From Oribacterium parvum (GTDB lineage: Bacteria > Bacillota > Clostridia > Lachnospirales > Lachnospiraceae): a stretch of DNA of 12,796 nt. Under the pieces are notes generated by a model. That model ran no database searches, was not told the origin of the DNA, and worked only from the letters and a program-made list of their open reading frames with translations. Shown here one piece after another: positions 4,630 to 12,289 of this stretch; position 1 is the stretch's first letter, and the number at the start of each line of letters is the position of its first letter. The stretch covers positions 1-12,796 of the forward strand of contig CALIEL010000016.1 in the NCBI GenBank assembly GCA_938022235.1, given 5' to 3'. Made by a program: the position numbers and the translations under genes.

Positions 4630-6003
4630 CTATTTTTTGAAGATTGTCAATGCCTCTCTTATATTTTTTACCGGAATCAAGCTAATGTCTCTCTTTTTCC
4701 CCTGTGTGGGCGCATGGTAAGCCGGTAAGAGAATTCTTTTAAAGCCCAGTCGAATGGCTTCTTCGATTCTGGCTTCACTATGACTTACTCCACGAATTTC
4801 TCCGGACAATCCCACCTCTCCAAAGACCATAGTATCCTCCGGAATAGAAATATTCCTATAACTGGAAACCAAAGCCAAAAGCACCGCCAAATCAATGGAG
4901 GGCTCTGAAATCTTTAAGCCTCCTGCAATATTGATATAAGCATCGAATTTAGAGCACTCAATGCCTAAACGCCTTTCCATTACCGCAAGGAGCATATGCA
5001 AACGATTATAATCCATACCGTTTGCGGTTCTTCTGGGGAGGCCGAAGTTGGTAGGTACCAAAAGCGCCTGAATCTCCATAAGAATCGGTCTGGTGCCTTC
5101 CAAGCCACAGGAAACTATGGACCCTGAGCAATCCAGAGCACGCCCTGCCAAAAGTAAGGCGGAGGGATTTTCCACCTCGCATAGCCCCTTTTCTTCCATC
5201 GTGAAAACGGCAATTTCATTGGTGGAACCAAATCGGTTTTTTTGTCCGTGCAGAATTCGAAGCTGGCTGTTCTGCTCTCCCTCGAAATACAAAACCACAT
5301 CCACCATATGCTCTAAAATCTTCGGGCCGGCAACATTTCCATCCTTGGTCACATGACCTATCACAGCAATGGTAATGCCTCGCTCCTTGGCAAGACGAAG
5401 CAAGAAGGAGGTACATTCTCGCACCTGACTGACGGAACCGGGAGAGGCTGTCACCTCTTCCAAGAACATGGTTTGGATAGAGTCAATCACCAAAAAATCA
5501 ATCTCTCTTTCCTCTACCACTTCTAAGAGTTGATTTAAATTACTTTCGGACAGAAAATAAAGTTCCCCTTCCACTTCTCCCATGCGATTGGCTCTAAGCT
5601 TGATCTGCTTTAGGGATTCCTCACCGGAGACATAGAGAACTTTCTTTCCTCCCTTGGAAGCCAGGTGCAGGCTTACGGCGAGGAAAATGGTGGATTTTCC
5701 GATTCCCGGATCTCCTCCTAATAAAACGAGGGAGCCGGCCACCAGGCCACCTCCCAATACTCTATCCAGCTCTCCGAAGCCGGTGGAAATACGATCTTCC
5801 TTATCTAAGGGGATATCCTCCAGCTTTTTCGCCTCTGCCTTCTTCAGGGGAAGCATAGTTCCTGCTCCCCCCGGTCTTTTTTTACTTTCTTTTGGAGCCT
5901 CCACCATGGAGTTCCAGGCCTTACAGGAAGGACACTGTCCCAACCATTTGATGGTCTCATAACCACATTCCTTACAGAAAAAAAGATTTAAACTTTTTGG
6001 CAT
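4630..6003 (-). CDS. radA: DNA repair protein RadA
   Basis: This 457-residue protein matches RadA/Sms in length and layout. It has an N-terminal zinc finger CKEC...CPSC (C10, C13, C24, C27), a RecA-like ATPase core with Walker A GGDPGIGKST (97-106), Walker B LVIDS (171-175), the RadA signature KNRFG (255-259), and a C-terminal Lon-protease-like domain (about 340-457) that lacks proteolytic function in this family. RadA is a hexameric helicase that drives branch migration during recombination and repair. Its start overlaps the end of clpC by 16 bp, and its ribosome-binding site (GGAAGG) lies inside clpC, so translation is probably coupled. The clpC-radA order is standard in Firmicutes. Confidence 0.97.
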   Translation of the reverse strand: MPKSLNLFFCKECGYETIKWLGQCPSCKAWNSMVEAPKESKKRPGGAGTMLPLKKAEAKKLEDIPLDKEDRISTGFGELDRVLGGGLVAGSLVLLGGDPGIGKSTIFLAVSLHLASKGGKKVLYVSGEESLKQIKLRANRMGEVEGELYFLSESNLNQLLEVVEEREIDFLVIDSIQTMFLEEVTASPGSVSQVRECTSFLLRLAKERGITIAVIGHVTKDGNVAGPKILEHMVDVVLYFEGEQNSQLRILHGQKNRFGSTNEIAVFTMEEKGLCEVENPSALLLAGRALDCSGSIVSCGLEGTRPILMEIQALLVPTNFGLPRRTANGMDYNRLHMLLAVMERRLGIECSKFDAYINIAGGLKISEPSIDLAVLLALVSSYRNISIPEDTMVFGEVGLSGEIRGVSHSEARIEEAIRLGFKRILLPAYHAPTQGKKRDISLIPVKNIREALTIFKK

Positions 6004-8462
6004 TCTTCCTTCCTTTTTCTAATGCTGGTCTTTAATTTCTCTCCGGTTCTGTCCATTTTCACGGTAACCAAAGAGCCCTGAGGAATCTCTCCCTCTAAAA
6101 TGGCTTCAGAGAGTAAGTCCTCCACCTGGGTTTGGATGGTTCTCTTTAAGGGTCTTGCACCAAACTTGGGATCATAGCCCTTTTCCACCAGGAAGTCCTT
6201 CGCTCCCTTATCCAGACGTAAGCCAAGATCCAGTTCGCCCTTTGCCCTCTTATACAGCTGGGACAAAAGGATATCCAAAATCTTGGACATATCTTCCTTA
6301 CTGATAGGCCTAAAGACAATGATTTCATCAATACGATTTAAAAACTCCGGTCTGAACAGATTCTTCAGCTCTTCCAGTACCTTATTCTTCATATATTGAT
6401 AATCTTTATCCAGCTGTCCGGGAGTCGTATCAAAGCCTAACTTTTTCGGGCTGATAATCTGCTCCGCCCCTGCATTGGAGGTCATGATAATGATGGTATT
6501 CTTAAAGGAAACCTTTCGTCCCTGAGAATCGGTAATGTGGCCGTCATCCAATACCTGTAAAAGAATGTTCAACACATCCGGATGGGCCTTCTCAATCTCA
6601 TCAAAGAGAATGACAGAGTAGGGATTTCTTCTTACCTTCTCGGAAAGCTGTCCCCCCTCATCATAACCCACATATCCGGGAGGAGACCCGATCATCTTGG
6701 AAACACTGTATTTCTCCATGTACTCCGACATATCTACACGGATAAGGTTTTGTTCCGAGCCGAAAATCACCTCCGCAATAGCTTTGGACAGCTCTGTCTT
6801 TCCCACTCCGGTGGGTCCCAGAAACATAAAGGAACCGATGGGTCGCTTGGGATCCTTTAAGCCTACACGTCCTCTCTTGATAGCTTGCGCAACAGCCTTC
6901 ACCGCCTCATTCTGACCAATCACTCTTTCGTGAAGAAGATTTTCAAGATTCTTCAATCTTTCCGTCTCCGTTTCTTCCAGCTTCTTGGTAGGAATCTTAG
7001 TCCAGTCTGAGACCACCTGAGCAATATCCGACTCCCTAACATGAAGACGATTCTCTTCCCTTTCCTTCTTCCAAAGCTCCAGTTCCTTGCTCAGACGCTT
7101 TCTCTTCTGTTCCTGTTTTCTCTTAATCTGAGAAGCCCCTTCAAAATCTTCCCTACGAATGCAATCTTCCTTTTCCTCTTCAAATTCTGCAATCTGGGCT
7201 CTTAGTTTCTTGATGGCTGCAGGCTCTCCGCTATTTAAAATGCGAATTTTGGAAGCAGCCTCATCGATTAAATCAATGGCCTTATCCGGCAAATATCGAT
7301 CGTTAATATAGCGGGCACTAAGCTTTACCGCCGCTAGAATAGCCTCTTCTTCAATCACTACCTGATGATGCTCTTCGTAGCGCTCTTTGATACCTTCCAG
7401 AATCTTGATGCTTTCCTCTTCCGTTGGTTCTTCAATGGTAATCGGCTGAAAACGTCTTTCCAATGCCGCATCCTTTTCGATATGCTTTCTATACTCCTCC
7501 AGGGTGGTTGCACCGATAATCTGCAGCTCTCCCCTGGCCAAAGCAGGCTTTAAAATATTGGCAGCATCCAGTGCTCCCTCAGCACCTCCCGCTCCGATGA
7601 TGGTATGAATCTCATCAATAAAAAGAAGCACCTCACCGTCTGTTCTTGCCTCTTGAATAACCTTCTTAATCCTTTCCTCGAACTCTCCACGGTATTTGGA
7701 GCCTGCCACCATGGCAGATAAGTCCAAAGTTAATAAACGCTTTTTCAAAATACTGTCCGGAACATCCTTTGCCGCAATTTTATTGGCCAGACCTTCCACC
7801 ACAGCAGTCTTTCCTACCCCCGGTTCTCCCACAAGGCAGGGATTATTCTTGGTTCTTCTGGACAGAATCTGAATCATCCGCATGATTTCCTGTCCGCGGC
7901 CAACCACAGGGTCCAGCTTTCCTTCCTTTGCCAGAGCAGTAAGATCACGGGAATACTGATCCAGAGTTGGGGTTTGCACAGAGCGTACTTCCTTCTCTCT
8001 ATTATTTCTCTCTTCCACCAGATTGTCTCTTCCAATGGCGGAATTCAGCTGGGTATAAATCTTCTGCATGGAAACACCCAAAGTTGAAATAATTCGGGAT
8101 GCCACACAGTTTCCATCCTTCAAAATGGCCATCAAAAGATGCTCGGTTCCCACCAGACGGGACTGTCCCTCTCTGGCTTCCTGCATCGCCTGCTCCAGAA
8201 CTCTCTTGGCAGATGGGGTATAACCGCTGGGGTCTGCAAGAGAAACACCGCTTTCTCCGCTAACCATAAACTTGGCAATCATATCCGCAATCTTTTCTTC
8301 CGTAACGCCATTTGCCTTTAAAACCTTCCCTGCAACGGCTGTACCTTCCCGTACAAGACCTAAGAGGATATGCTCTGTTCCAATATATTGATGATGACAC
8401 TCTTCAGCCACCTCTATGGCAAGTTGTAAAGACCTTTGCGCCTGTATCGTAAACTGATTCAT
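5988..8462 (-). CDS. clpC: ATP-dependent Clp protease ATPase subunit ClpC
   Basis: From ATG 8462 this is 824 residues. It has a duplicated Clp N-domain (about 1-145), an AAA+ domain 1 with GEPGVGKT (212-219) and LLFIDEIHT, a middle coiled-coil/UVR-like segment (about 418-455), and an AAA+ domain 2 with GPTGVGKT (549-556) and ILFDEIEKAHP. The LGF tripeptide (675-677) docks on ClpP, and the protein ends in the D2-small domain. ClpC unfolds proteins and feeds them to ClpP for stress-time quality control. GTG 8471 would add three residues; ATG is preferred, although GGAG is only 3 nt from it. The ctsR, mcsA and mcsB genes that normally precede clpC are absent; a terminator and unrelated gene lie upstream. 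It is followed by overlapping radA. Confidence 0.97.
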   Translation of the reverse strand: MNQFTIQAQRSLQLAIEVAEECHHQYIGTEHILLGLVREGTAVAGKVLKANGVTEEKIADMIAKFMVSGESGVSLADPSGYTPSAKRVLEQAMQEAREGQSRLVGTEHLLMAILKDGNCVASRIISTLGVSMQKIYTQLNSAIGRDNLVEERNNREKEVRSVQTPTLDQYSRDLTALAKEGKLDPVVGRGQEIMRMIQILSRRTKNNPCLVGEPGVGKTAVVEGLANKIAAKDVPDSILKKRLLTLDLSAMVAGSKYRGEFEERIKKVIQEARTDGEVLLFIDEIHTIIGAGGAEGALDAANILKPALARGELQIIGATTLEEYRKHIEKDAALERRFQPITIEEPTEEESIKILEGIKERYEEHHQVVIEEEAILAAVKLSARYINDRYLPDKAIDLIDEAASKIRILNSGEPAAIKKLRAQIAEFEEEKEDCIRREDFEGASQIKRKQEQKRKRLSKELELWKKEREENRLHVRESDIAQVVSDWTKIPTKKLEETETERLKNLENLLHERVIGQNEAVKAVAQAIKRGRVGLKDPKRPIGSFMFLGPTGVGKTELSKAIAEVIFGSEQNLIRVDMSEYMEKYSVSKMIGSPPGYVGYDEGGQLSEKVRRNPYSVILFDEIEKAHPDVLNILLQVLDDGHITDSQGRKVSFKNTIIIMTSNAGAEQIISPKKLGFDTTPGQLDKDYQYMKNKVLEELKNLFRPEFLNRIDEIIVFRPISKEDMSKILDILLSQLYKRAKGELDLGLRLDKGAKDFLVEKGYDPKFGARPLKRTIQTQVEDLLSEAILEGEIPQGSLVTVKMDRTGEKLKTSIRKRKEECQKV

Positions 8463-8498
8463 CTTCTCCACCCTATCCTTTTCTATACAATACTGTTT

Positions 8499-8523
8499 CT
8501 GCTTTTATAGTCCCTAAAAGCAG
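8499..8523. promoter_or_regulatory. Perfect palindrome over the clpC -10 region, possible operator
   Basis: CTGCTTTTA (8499-8507) and TAAAAGCAG (8515-8523) are perfect 9-bp inverted arms with a 7-bp centre. They cover the -10 hexamer and part of the spacer, upstream of the expected start of transcription, so a DNA operator is more likely than an RNA hairpin. The cognate regulator is unknown. Confidence 0.45.
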
Positions 8524-8532
8524 TGTTGTCCA
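8504..8532 (-). promoter_or_regulatory. Sigma-A promoter of the clpC-radA operon
   Basis: On the minus strand TGGACA (8527-8532), a 17-nt spacer and TATAAA (8504-8509) form a strong match. Transcription would begin near 8497, giving a leader of about 35 nt. I found neither the CtsR heptad (GGTCAAA or its complement) nor a CIRCE element between 8463 and 8640. Confidence 0.65.
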
Positions 8533-8628
8533 GTTAAAATTTTCTGATTGAATCTAAATATTTTATCATGATAGCAAAGCTTTTTGAATAATCTGTGAAG
8601 GAGTCCTATGAGAAATATTTTCAGAGAC

Positions 8629-8687
8629 AAAAAAATTCATGCAGTATAGCTCCAGGATAAATCCTACTTTTATGGCTATACTGCATG
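8629..8687 (-). terminator. Terminator of the cohesin-domain gene
   Basis: CATGCAGTATAGC (8638-8650) and GCTATACTGCATG (8675-8687) are perfect 13-bp arms. On the minus strand the hairpin is followed by a run of seven T (8629-8635). The loop holds a nested small hairpin (AGGAT/ATCCT). It starts 12 nt past the stop codon and separates this gene from clpC. Confidence 0.88.
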
Positions 8688-8699
8688 ATAATCAGTTTC

Positions 8700-9959
8700 T
8701 TACAGCTCTTCGATTTCCAGCTCTACTTCTTTGGTATGCTCCAAAGAATCCTCTTTTTTATGCTTCTCTTTATCCGCCAATCGCTTCTTATCTTCCGCAG
8801 ATAAGGAAATCGCTCTGGTGGCTCCTAAATCCGCATCTTCAATATCGGATCCGTTTTCACCCTCATGATGCACATTGGGTCTACGTCCAATCAGCTTGGT
8901 TCTTCCCTCTTCTTCCTCTTCCTCGGAGAAATCCTTTTCCTTCATGGGAAATTCCTCCTTTAAAGAGAAACGCTCTACATTGGGTCGGCTTTCCTTTCGC
9001 TCTCGCTCCAAGGTTTCTTTCTGGAAGGCAATAACTTTCTTCAATCTGCTACGTGTCTGCCACAGGAAGATGGATAGGGCGGCAAGGAGCAAAGCCACTA
9101 AGGCAAAAACTATGCTTAAGATGGTCTGAACATTATATTTTCCTACCAAAGTATCATATTGAGTCAATAAAGTCGGATAGCTTTCCGCATTTTTCTTCTG
9201 CTCAGCCTCTAAAGGATCCTGAAAATACCGCTGAATGGTTTTTTCCTTTAAGTCATAACGATAAAAATGTAAATCCCCAGCATCGTTCATTCCATAAACA
9301 ATGATGTACTGATGCTCTGTATCAGCCTTCCATACCCATCCCTTTACCTGATGACCGTCTACATCAATGGTGCTTTCCCAAAAGCCATCCGGAATCTTTA
9401 CATCGGAGCCGGGATTCATAATGGTAATGCTCTTGTCCTTTGCGGTAAGCTTAACCCCCTCGTTCTTGGTCTCCGCCTCTTCACTTTCTTCTGCAGAGGC
9501 CGAGGTTTCCGCCGCACTTTCACTGCTTGTTTCTTCCGCAGTAATATTTACAGCGCCCTTTCCCACATGGGTAAGGTTTAAAAGACTTTCATCCCCGCTG
9601 TATATTTCCTGTTTTTCTACCGTAATACTGGACTGTCCTGCGGAAGCTGCCTTGAATTTCAAAGCAAAGGCCAGGGTATTTGCTACGGAATTATCACCGG
9701 TACCGTGTACACGCAGAGTTCCTGCGCCTCCATCAGTATTCGTTCCGCTGACAAACTGTAAGGAATTACTGTCGTAGCGAAGGGTGATATCCACTCTGGC
9801 TAAAGGAGTATCACTTTTAATCTTCATATTCACCGTGATTTCTTCTCCCACCTTGGCAGTCGGATCGGAAAAGCTCAGTTGTCCGTCTGCCGCAAACACA
9901 GCCATGGAAAACAGAAGGCTGAGCAGGCAAGTATATAGTATATATTGTAATGATTTCAT
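8700..9959 (-). CDS. Membrane-anchored cohesin-domain protein
   Basis: From ATG 9959 (GAGG, 8-nt spacer) the protein has 419 residues; the frame is open to ATG 9998, but that start would bury the signal peptide. The layout is a signal peptide (1-23, cut after VFA), a cohesin-like beta domain (24-141, starting ADGQLSFSDPTAKVGEEITV), a Ser/Glu-rich linker (142-167), a second beta-rich domain (168-252, with GFWEST and GWVWKAD), a short helix, one membrane helix (about 277-300) and a highly charged cytoplasmic tail of about 119 residues with EEEEEE and KKEDSLEHTKEVE. Cohesin domains bind dockerins in cellulosomes but also occur in non-cellulosomal surface proteins. The tail includes GRTKLIGRR and LGATRAISLS, whose Thr and Ser could be phosphorylated. 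Ligand and role are unknown. Confidence 0.85.
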   Translation of the reverse strand: MKSLQYILYTCLLSLLFSMAVFAADGQLSFSDPTAKVGEEITVNMKIKSDTPLARVDITLRYDSNSLQFVSGTNTDGGAGTLRVHGTGDNSVANTLAFALKFKAASAGQSSITVEKQEIYSGDESLLNLTHVGKGAVNITAEETSSESAAETSASAEESEEAETKNEGVKLTAKDKSITIMNPGSDVKIPDGFWESTIDVDGHQVKGWVWKADTEHQYIIVYGMNDAGDLHFYRYDLKEKTIQRYFQDPLEAEQKKNAESYPTLLTQYDTLVGKYNVQTILSIVFALVALLLAALSIFLWQTRSRLKKVIAFQKETLERERKESRPNVERFSLKEEFPMKEKDFSEEEEEEGRTKLIGRRPNVHHEGENGSDIEDADLGATRAISLSAEDKKRLADKEKHKKEDSLEHTKEVELEIEEL

Positions 9960-10040
9960 TATTATTTCCTCAAATTCCTCTGATTCGAGTCTTCCCATCC
10001 TCTGACAGTACCCGAAGTTTTACTCGACATATTCCGTTAT

Positions 10041-10069
10041 ATTTTACTGAAAGAAGAGAATTCTTTCAA
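10041..10069 (-). promoter_or_regulatory. Promoter of the cohesin-domain gene
   Basis: On the minus strand TTGAAA (10064-10069), a 17-nt spacer and TAAAAT (10041-10046) lie directly after the stop codon of the upstream gene. The spacer contains the inverted pair TGAAAGAA/TTCTTTCA shared with the -35. The leader to ATG 9959 would be about 75 nt. No T-rich terminator is visible between the two genes, so read-through is also possible. Confidence 0.55.
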
Positions 10070-10075
10070 GACTTT

Positions 10076-11668
10076 TTAACCAAGAGGACTCTTCCCGATC
10101 TCCACTACTTCTACACCGCTTTCAGTCTTCCCTACTGTGCTACTGCTGTTTCCATTAGCGCTTGTATTTCCGGCATTGTTTGCTGCGCCGTTTCCGCTTC
10201 CCGAAGTATTTCCGGAACTGCTTCCACTGTCTTTTCTTGTGGGCTTCTCATCACCGGTAGGAATCGGCTCTTTCTGTCCCGGCATATCCTTATATACAGG
10301 TATAGAGAAAACCAGCGCTTTATTTTTCATATCCTTGCTGTAAGCGGAGGATAACTTGGCTCCTTCCTCTGCAGCGCCTTGTACATTGGTCATGTACTGA
10401 TGCTTAAACAGGTTAGAGCCCTGTACATTCCACTTCTTCAGGTACAATGTATTCTGTCCCGCATTCATATAATTTTCCGCAAAGAACTGCGCTCCGCCCA
10501 CAATGGACTTTTCTCTGGTATTCCAGGGACGCATATAGCTGCCACTTTGCTTGGCATACCAGATACCTCTCTCGATGGCTCCCATCTTTCCGTCCTGGTA
10601 AGCTCCGATATTAAAATAATTATAATGTCCGCTACTTCCGGAAATAGAACCGCTGGTTCCTTTTCCCTGCTCCTGTAAAATCATGGAAGCCAGAACGTAG
10701 GGATTCTGCTTAGACTGCTCTGCAGCCTTCATAATGATACTCACATAATCCACACCGCCTGCATTAGTTCCGCTGTTTGCATTGGAATTGTCTGTAGATG
10801 CCGCTGTGGTTTCGGAAGGAATAACCGTTCCCTCCGCATTGGATAAGTTTGTTCCCGGTCCTTCGTTGGAAATAACTACTGTTTCCGTTGAACTCTGGGT
10901 AGAGGAAGCATCTCCTCCGCTGTTTCCCCCATTTCCACCGGCTTGACTTCCGCTATCCATAAAGCTGCCCATTAGCATGGCTTCCAAACCGTCTCTCGTC
11001 TGTTCCTCCGGATTATAGCTGTGGAGTAAGAATTGGAAAATGTAGGACTCATCCAAAAAGTTTCTGGGATCCATATAGTACGCGGTTAATTGTCTGGAGG
11101 CACCAACCCAGGTAGGACCGTCAAATCCTACCCATGTTCCTGTATTCCAGTCATATTTTCCCTGATCGGTGGACTTCCAGGATGAAATAGCATTCTTGTC
11201 TACAAGACTGCCTGTTCCTTCCATTTCACCGTCTAAAACTCTCTGCCAATCCAAATTGGTATGTAAAGCCTTAAACTGCCAGTTGGGGAACTCTGCATGA
11301 AGAGCTCTTAAGCCATCCTTATAGGCTTCCGGAAAGCCCTGTTGATTCAAGGCATTCTCAAAGGCCTCATCCCTTTGATATTGAACAGGAAATTTCACAA
11401 AATCGGAACGGATATATCCGCTTCCCCCCTGGAAGCTAACCGGATACCAGCTTTCTCCGGAGGAATTTTGTACCGGATCCCCTACTTTTACGGCTGTATT
11501 GGAATATAGATTCGTCACCTTTTTACTGTTTTTATTGGCTTCAGCCCTTACATTGACCATACTGCCTTTAATTACGGCATCCTTTTCTGCAGCAAAAGCT
11601 TGCGTAGCAAAAATACTGCTCAAGATTAATCCTAAACTTATAAAACGTCTCCAACTTGTCTTTCTCAT
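10076..11668 (-). CDS. Secreted SH3 and glucosaminidase-type cell-wall protein
   Basis: This protein has 530 residues: a signal peptide (1-26, cut after AFA), a bacterial SH3 domain (about 31-92, with GSMVNVRAEANKNSKKV and GYIRSDFV), then a region typical of Lachnospiraceae glucosaminidase proteins (about 100-235, with FPNWQF, NLDWQRVL and MDPRNFLDE). The glucosaminidase catalytic part (306-440) contains YVLASMILQEQG, where E333 is the likely catalytic Glu, and GHYNYFNIGAY. Family members are predicted to cut glycan strands of peptidoglycan. Two low-complexity Gly/Ser/Thr/Asn segments stand out: 238-304, splitting the predicted hydrolase region, and 466-515 before the C-terminus. ATG 11668 follows GGGAG by about 4 nt. 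It has its own promoter and structured leader. Confidence 0.85.
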   Translation of the reverse strand: MRKTSWRRFISLGLILSSIFATQAFAAEKDAVIKGSMVNVRAEANKNSKKVTNLYSNTAVKVGDPVQNSSGESWYPVSFQGGSGYIRSDFVKFPVQYQRDEAFENALNQQGFPEAYKDGLRALHAEFPNWQFKALHTNLDWQRVLDGEMEGTGSLVDKNAISSWKSTDQGKYDWNTGTWVGFDGPTWVGASRQLTAYYMDPRNFLDESYIFQFLLHSYNPEEQTRDGLEAMLMGSFMDSGSQAGGNGGNSGGDASSTQSSTETVVISNEGPGTNLSNAEGTVIPSETTAASTDNSNANSGTNAGGVDYVSIIMKAAEQSKQNPYVLASMILQEQGKGTSGSISGSSGHYNYFNIGAYQDGKMGAIERGIWYAKQSGSYMRPWNTREKSIVGGAQFFAENYMNAGQNTLYLKKWNVQGSNLFKHQYMTNVQGAAEEGAKLSSAYSKDMKNKALVFSIPVYKDMPGQKEPIPTGDEKPTRKDSGSSSGNTSGSGNGAANNAGNTSANGNSSSTVGKTESGVEVVEIGKSPLG

Positions 11669-11672
11669 TTTT

Positions 11673-11748
11673 CTCCCTGCCCTTTACGCCAAAGAATGAT
11701 GTTCTCAAAGAAGCATCTCTTTGTGATCCATCAGGGAAAAAATCCCTG
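11673..11748 (-). promoter_or_regulatory. Structured 5' leader of the glucosaminidase gene
   Basis: The leader (about 100 nt) has two hairpins: CAGGGA/TCCCTG (11732-11748, T6 loop) and CAAAGA/TCTTTG (11706-11723). The ribosome-binding region carries a second CAGGGA (minus strand, 11673-11678), which could pair with the same TCCCTG arm. The two pairings exclude each other, so translation might be switched. I do not recognise a known riboswitch. Confidence 0.4.
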
Positions 11749-11776
11749 TCTTTATACATCTGCTATTCTATCGGAA

Positions 11777-11804
11777 ATTATAAAGATTAAAAAATAATTT
11801 TCAA
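11777..11804 (-). promoter_or_regulatory. Promoter of the glucosaminidase gene
   Basis: On the minus strand TTGAAA (11799-11804), a 16-nt spacer and a perfect TATAAT (11777-11782) form a strong sigma-A promoter. The start of transcription would fall near 11770. Flanking sequence is very AT-rich. Confidence 0.7.
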
Positions 11805-11943
11805 TGAAGATTTTCTTGCATCATTTTAATTTTTTTATTTCCTTCCGTCAATGCTTCTTGGAATTATTCAGACAAATGACAAAGAAACGTAATGAACGAG
11901 GCTATGAAGAGATCATAGCTGGAATGAATTTATCCTCTACCGT

Positions 11944-12057
11944 ATAGCTTTTGGAACGGGACACGCTCTCGCTAACCTCGCCACGTAACGGCTCTAAGCT
12001 TTTACAAAACAAAAGCTAAGAGCCGATGGGCTCAGATTGTCCCTTATCAAAAGCTAT
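11944..12057 (+). repeat. Structured repeat element, copy 1
   Basis: An outer stem joins 11944-11963 with 12038-12057 (ATAGCTTTTG/CAAAAGCTAT and GGGACA/TGTCCC around a 4-nt internal mismatch). Inside lies the block CACGCTCTCGCTA-A-CCTCGCCAC (11962-11984), then a central hairpin joining 11989-12003 with 12011-12025 (one mismatch), then GATGGGCTCAGA (12025-12036). The blocks recur, inverted, in copy 2: 30 of 34 bases (11956-11989) and 16 of 19 (12025-12043) agree, while the stems differ in sequence. This could be a structured RNA or a palindromic mobile element. I do not recognise a named family. Confidence 0.75.
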
Positions 12058-12153
12058 CCTAGAAGTGATAAATCTGATACTCCTCTGCATATAGACTCTA
12101 AAATAATGTAGAAGGAAGCAAAAAAGGGCTGCAAAAATCGGAAGAAATTTTCG

Positions 12154-12285
12154 GCAATATAGGTCTGAATGCGGGGTAGTCTGAGCCCATCAGTACTTAC
12201 TGAAAGCGAGCAAAGCGAAGCTTGAAGTTAGTACTGCTATGTGGCGAGGCTAGCGAGAGCGTGCCCCGTTTCAGACCTATATTGC
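12154..12285 (-). repeat. Structured repeat element, copy 2 (inverted relative to copy 1)
   Basis: Perfect 16-bp outer arms, 12154-12169 (GCAATATAGGTCTGAA) and 12270-12285, are continued by CGGGG/CCCCG (12172-12176 with 12264-12268). The central hairpin is CAGTACTTAC (12191-12200) with GTTAGTACTG (12227-12236), one mismatch, enclosing a GCGAGCAAAGCGAAGC loop. Core blocks at 12173-12191 and 12236-12269 match copy 1 in reverse complement. It lies 64 bp past the oadA stop and reads, in the copy-1 sense, along the oadA strand, so it may be transcribed as part of the oadA 3' region. Confidence 0.78.
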
Positions 12286-12289
12286 TTAG

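Noticed and set aside
8463..8471. GTG 8471 as clpC start
   Set aside because: ATG 8462 is favoured by codon, though the ribosome-binding site spacing is short; the difference is only three residues.
8639..9034. Plus-strand ORF of 131 codons
   Set aside because: It begins inside the terminator hairpin and runs antisense to the cohesin-domain gene; no recognisable domain.
9960..9998. Upstream ATG 9998 for the cohesin-domain protein
   Set aside because: It would place 13 acidic residues before the signal peptide; ATG 9959 has a good ribosome-binding site at proper spacing.
9367..10354. Plus-strand ORFs of 134-136 codons
   Set aside because: They are antisense to two genes with clear signal peptides and domains.
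11673..11770. Known riboswitch (for example c-di-AMP type) in the glucosaminidase leader
   Set aside because: The leader is short and I could not find the conserved core of a known class.
11944..12285. Hammerhead or twister ribozyme in the structured repeats
   Set aside because: CTGATG and CTAACC resemble parts of these motifs, but the full conserved cores and their arrangement are missing.
11944..12285. Insertion-sequence remnant with transposase
   Set aside because: No transposase fragment and no clear target duplications are visible; a non-autonomous palindromic element remains possible.
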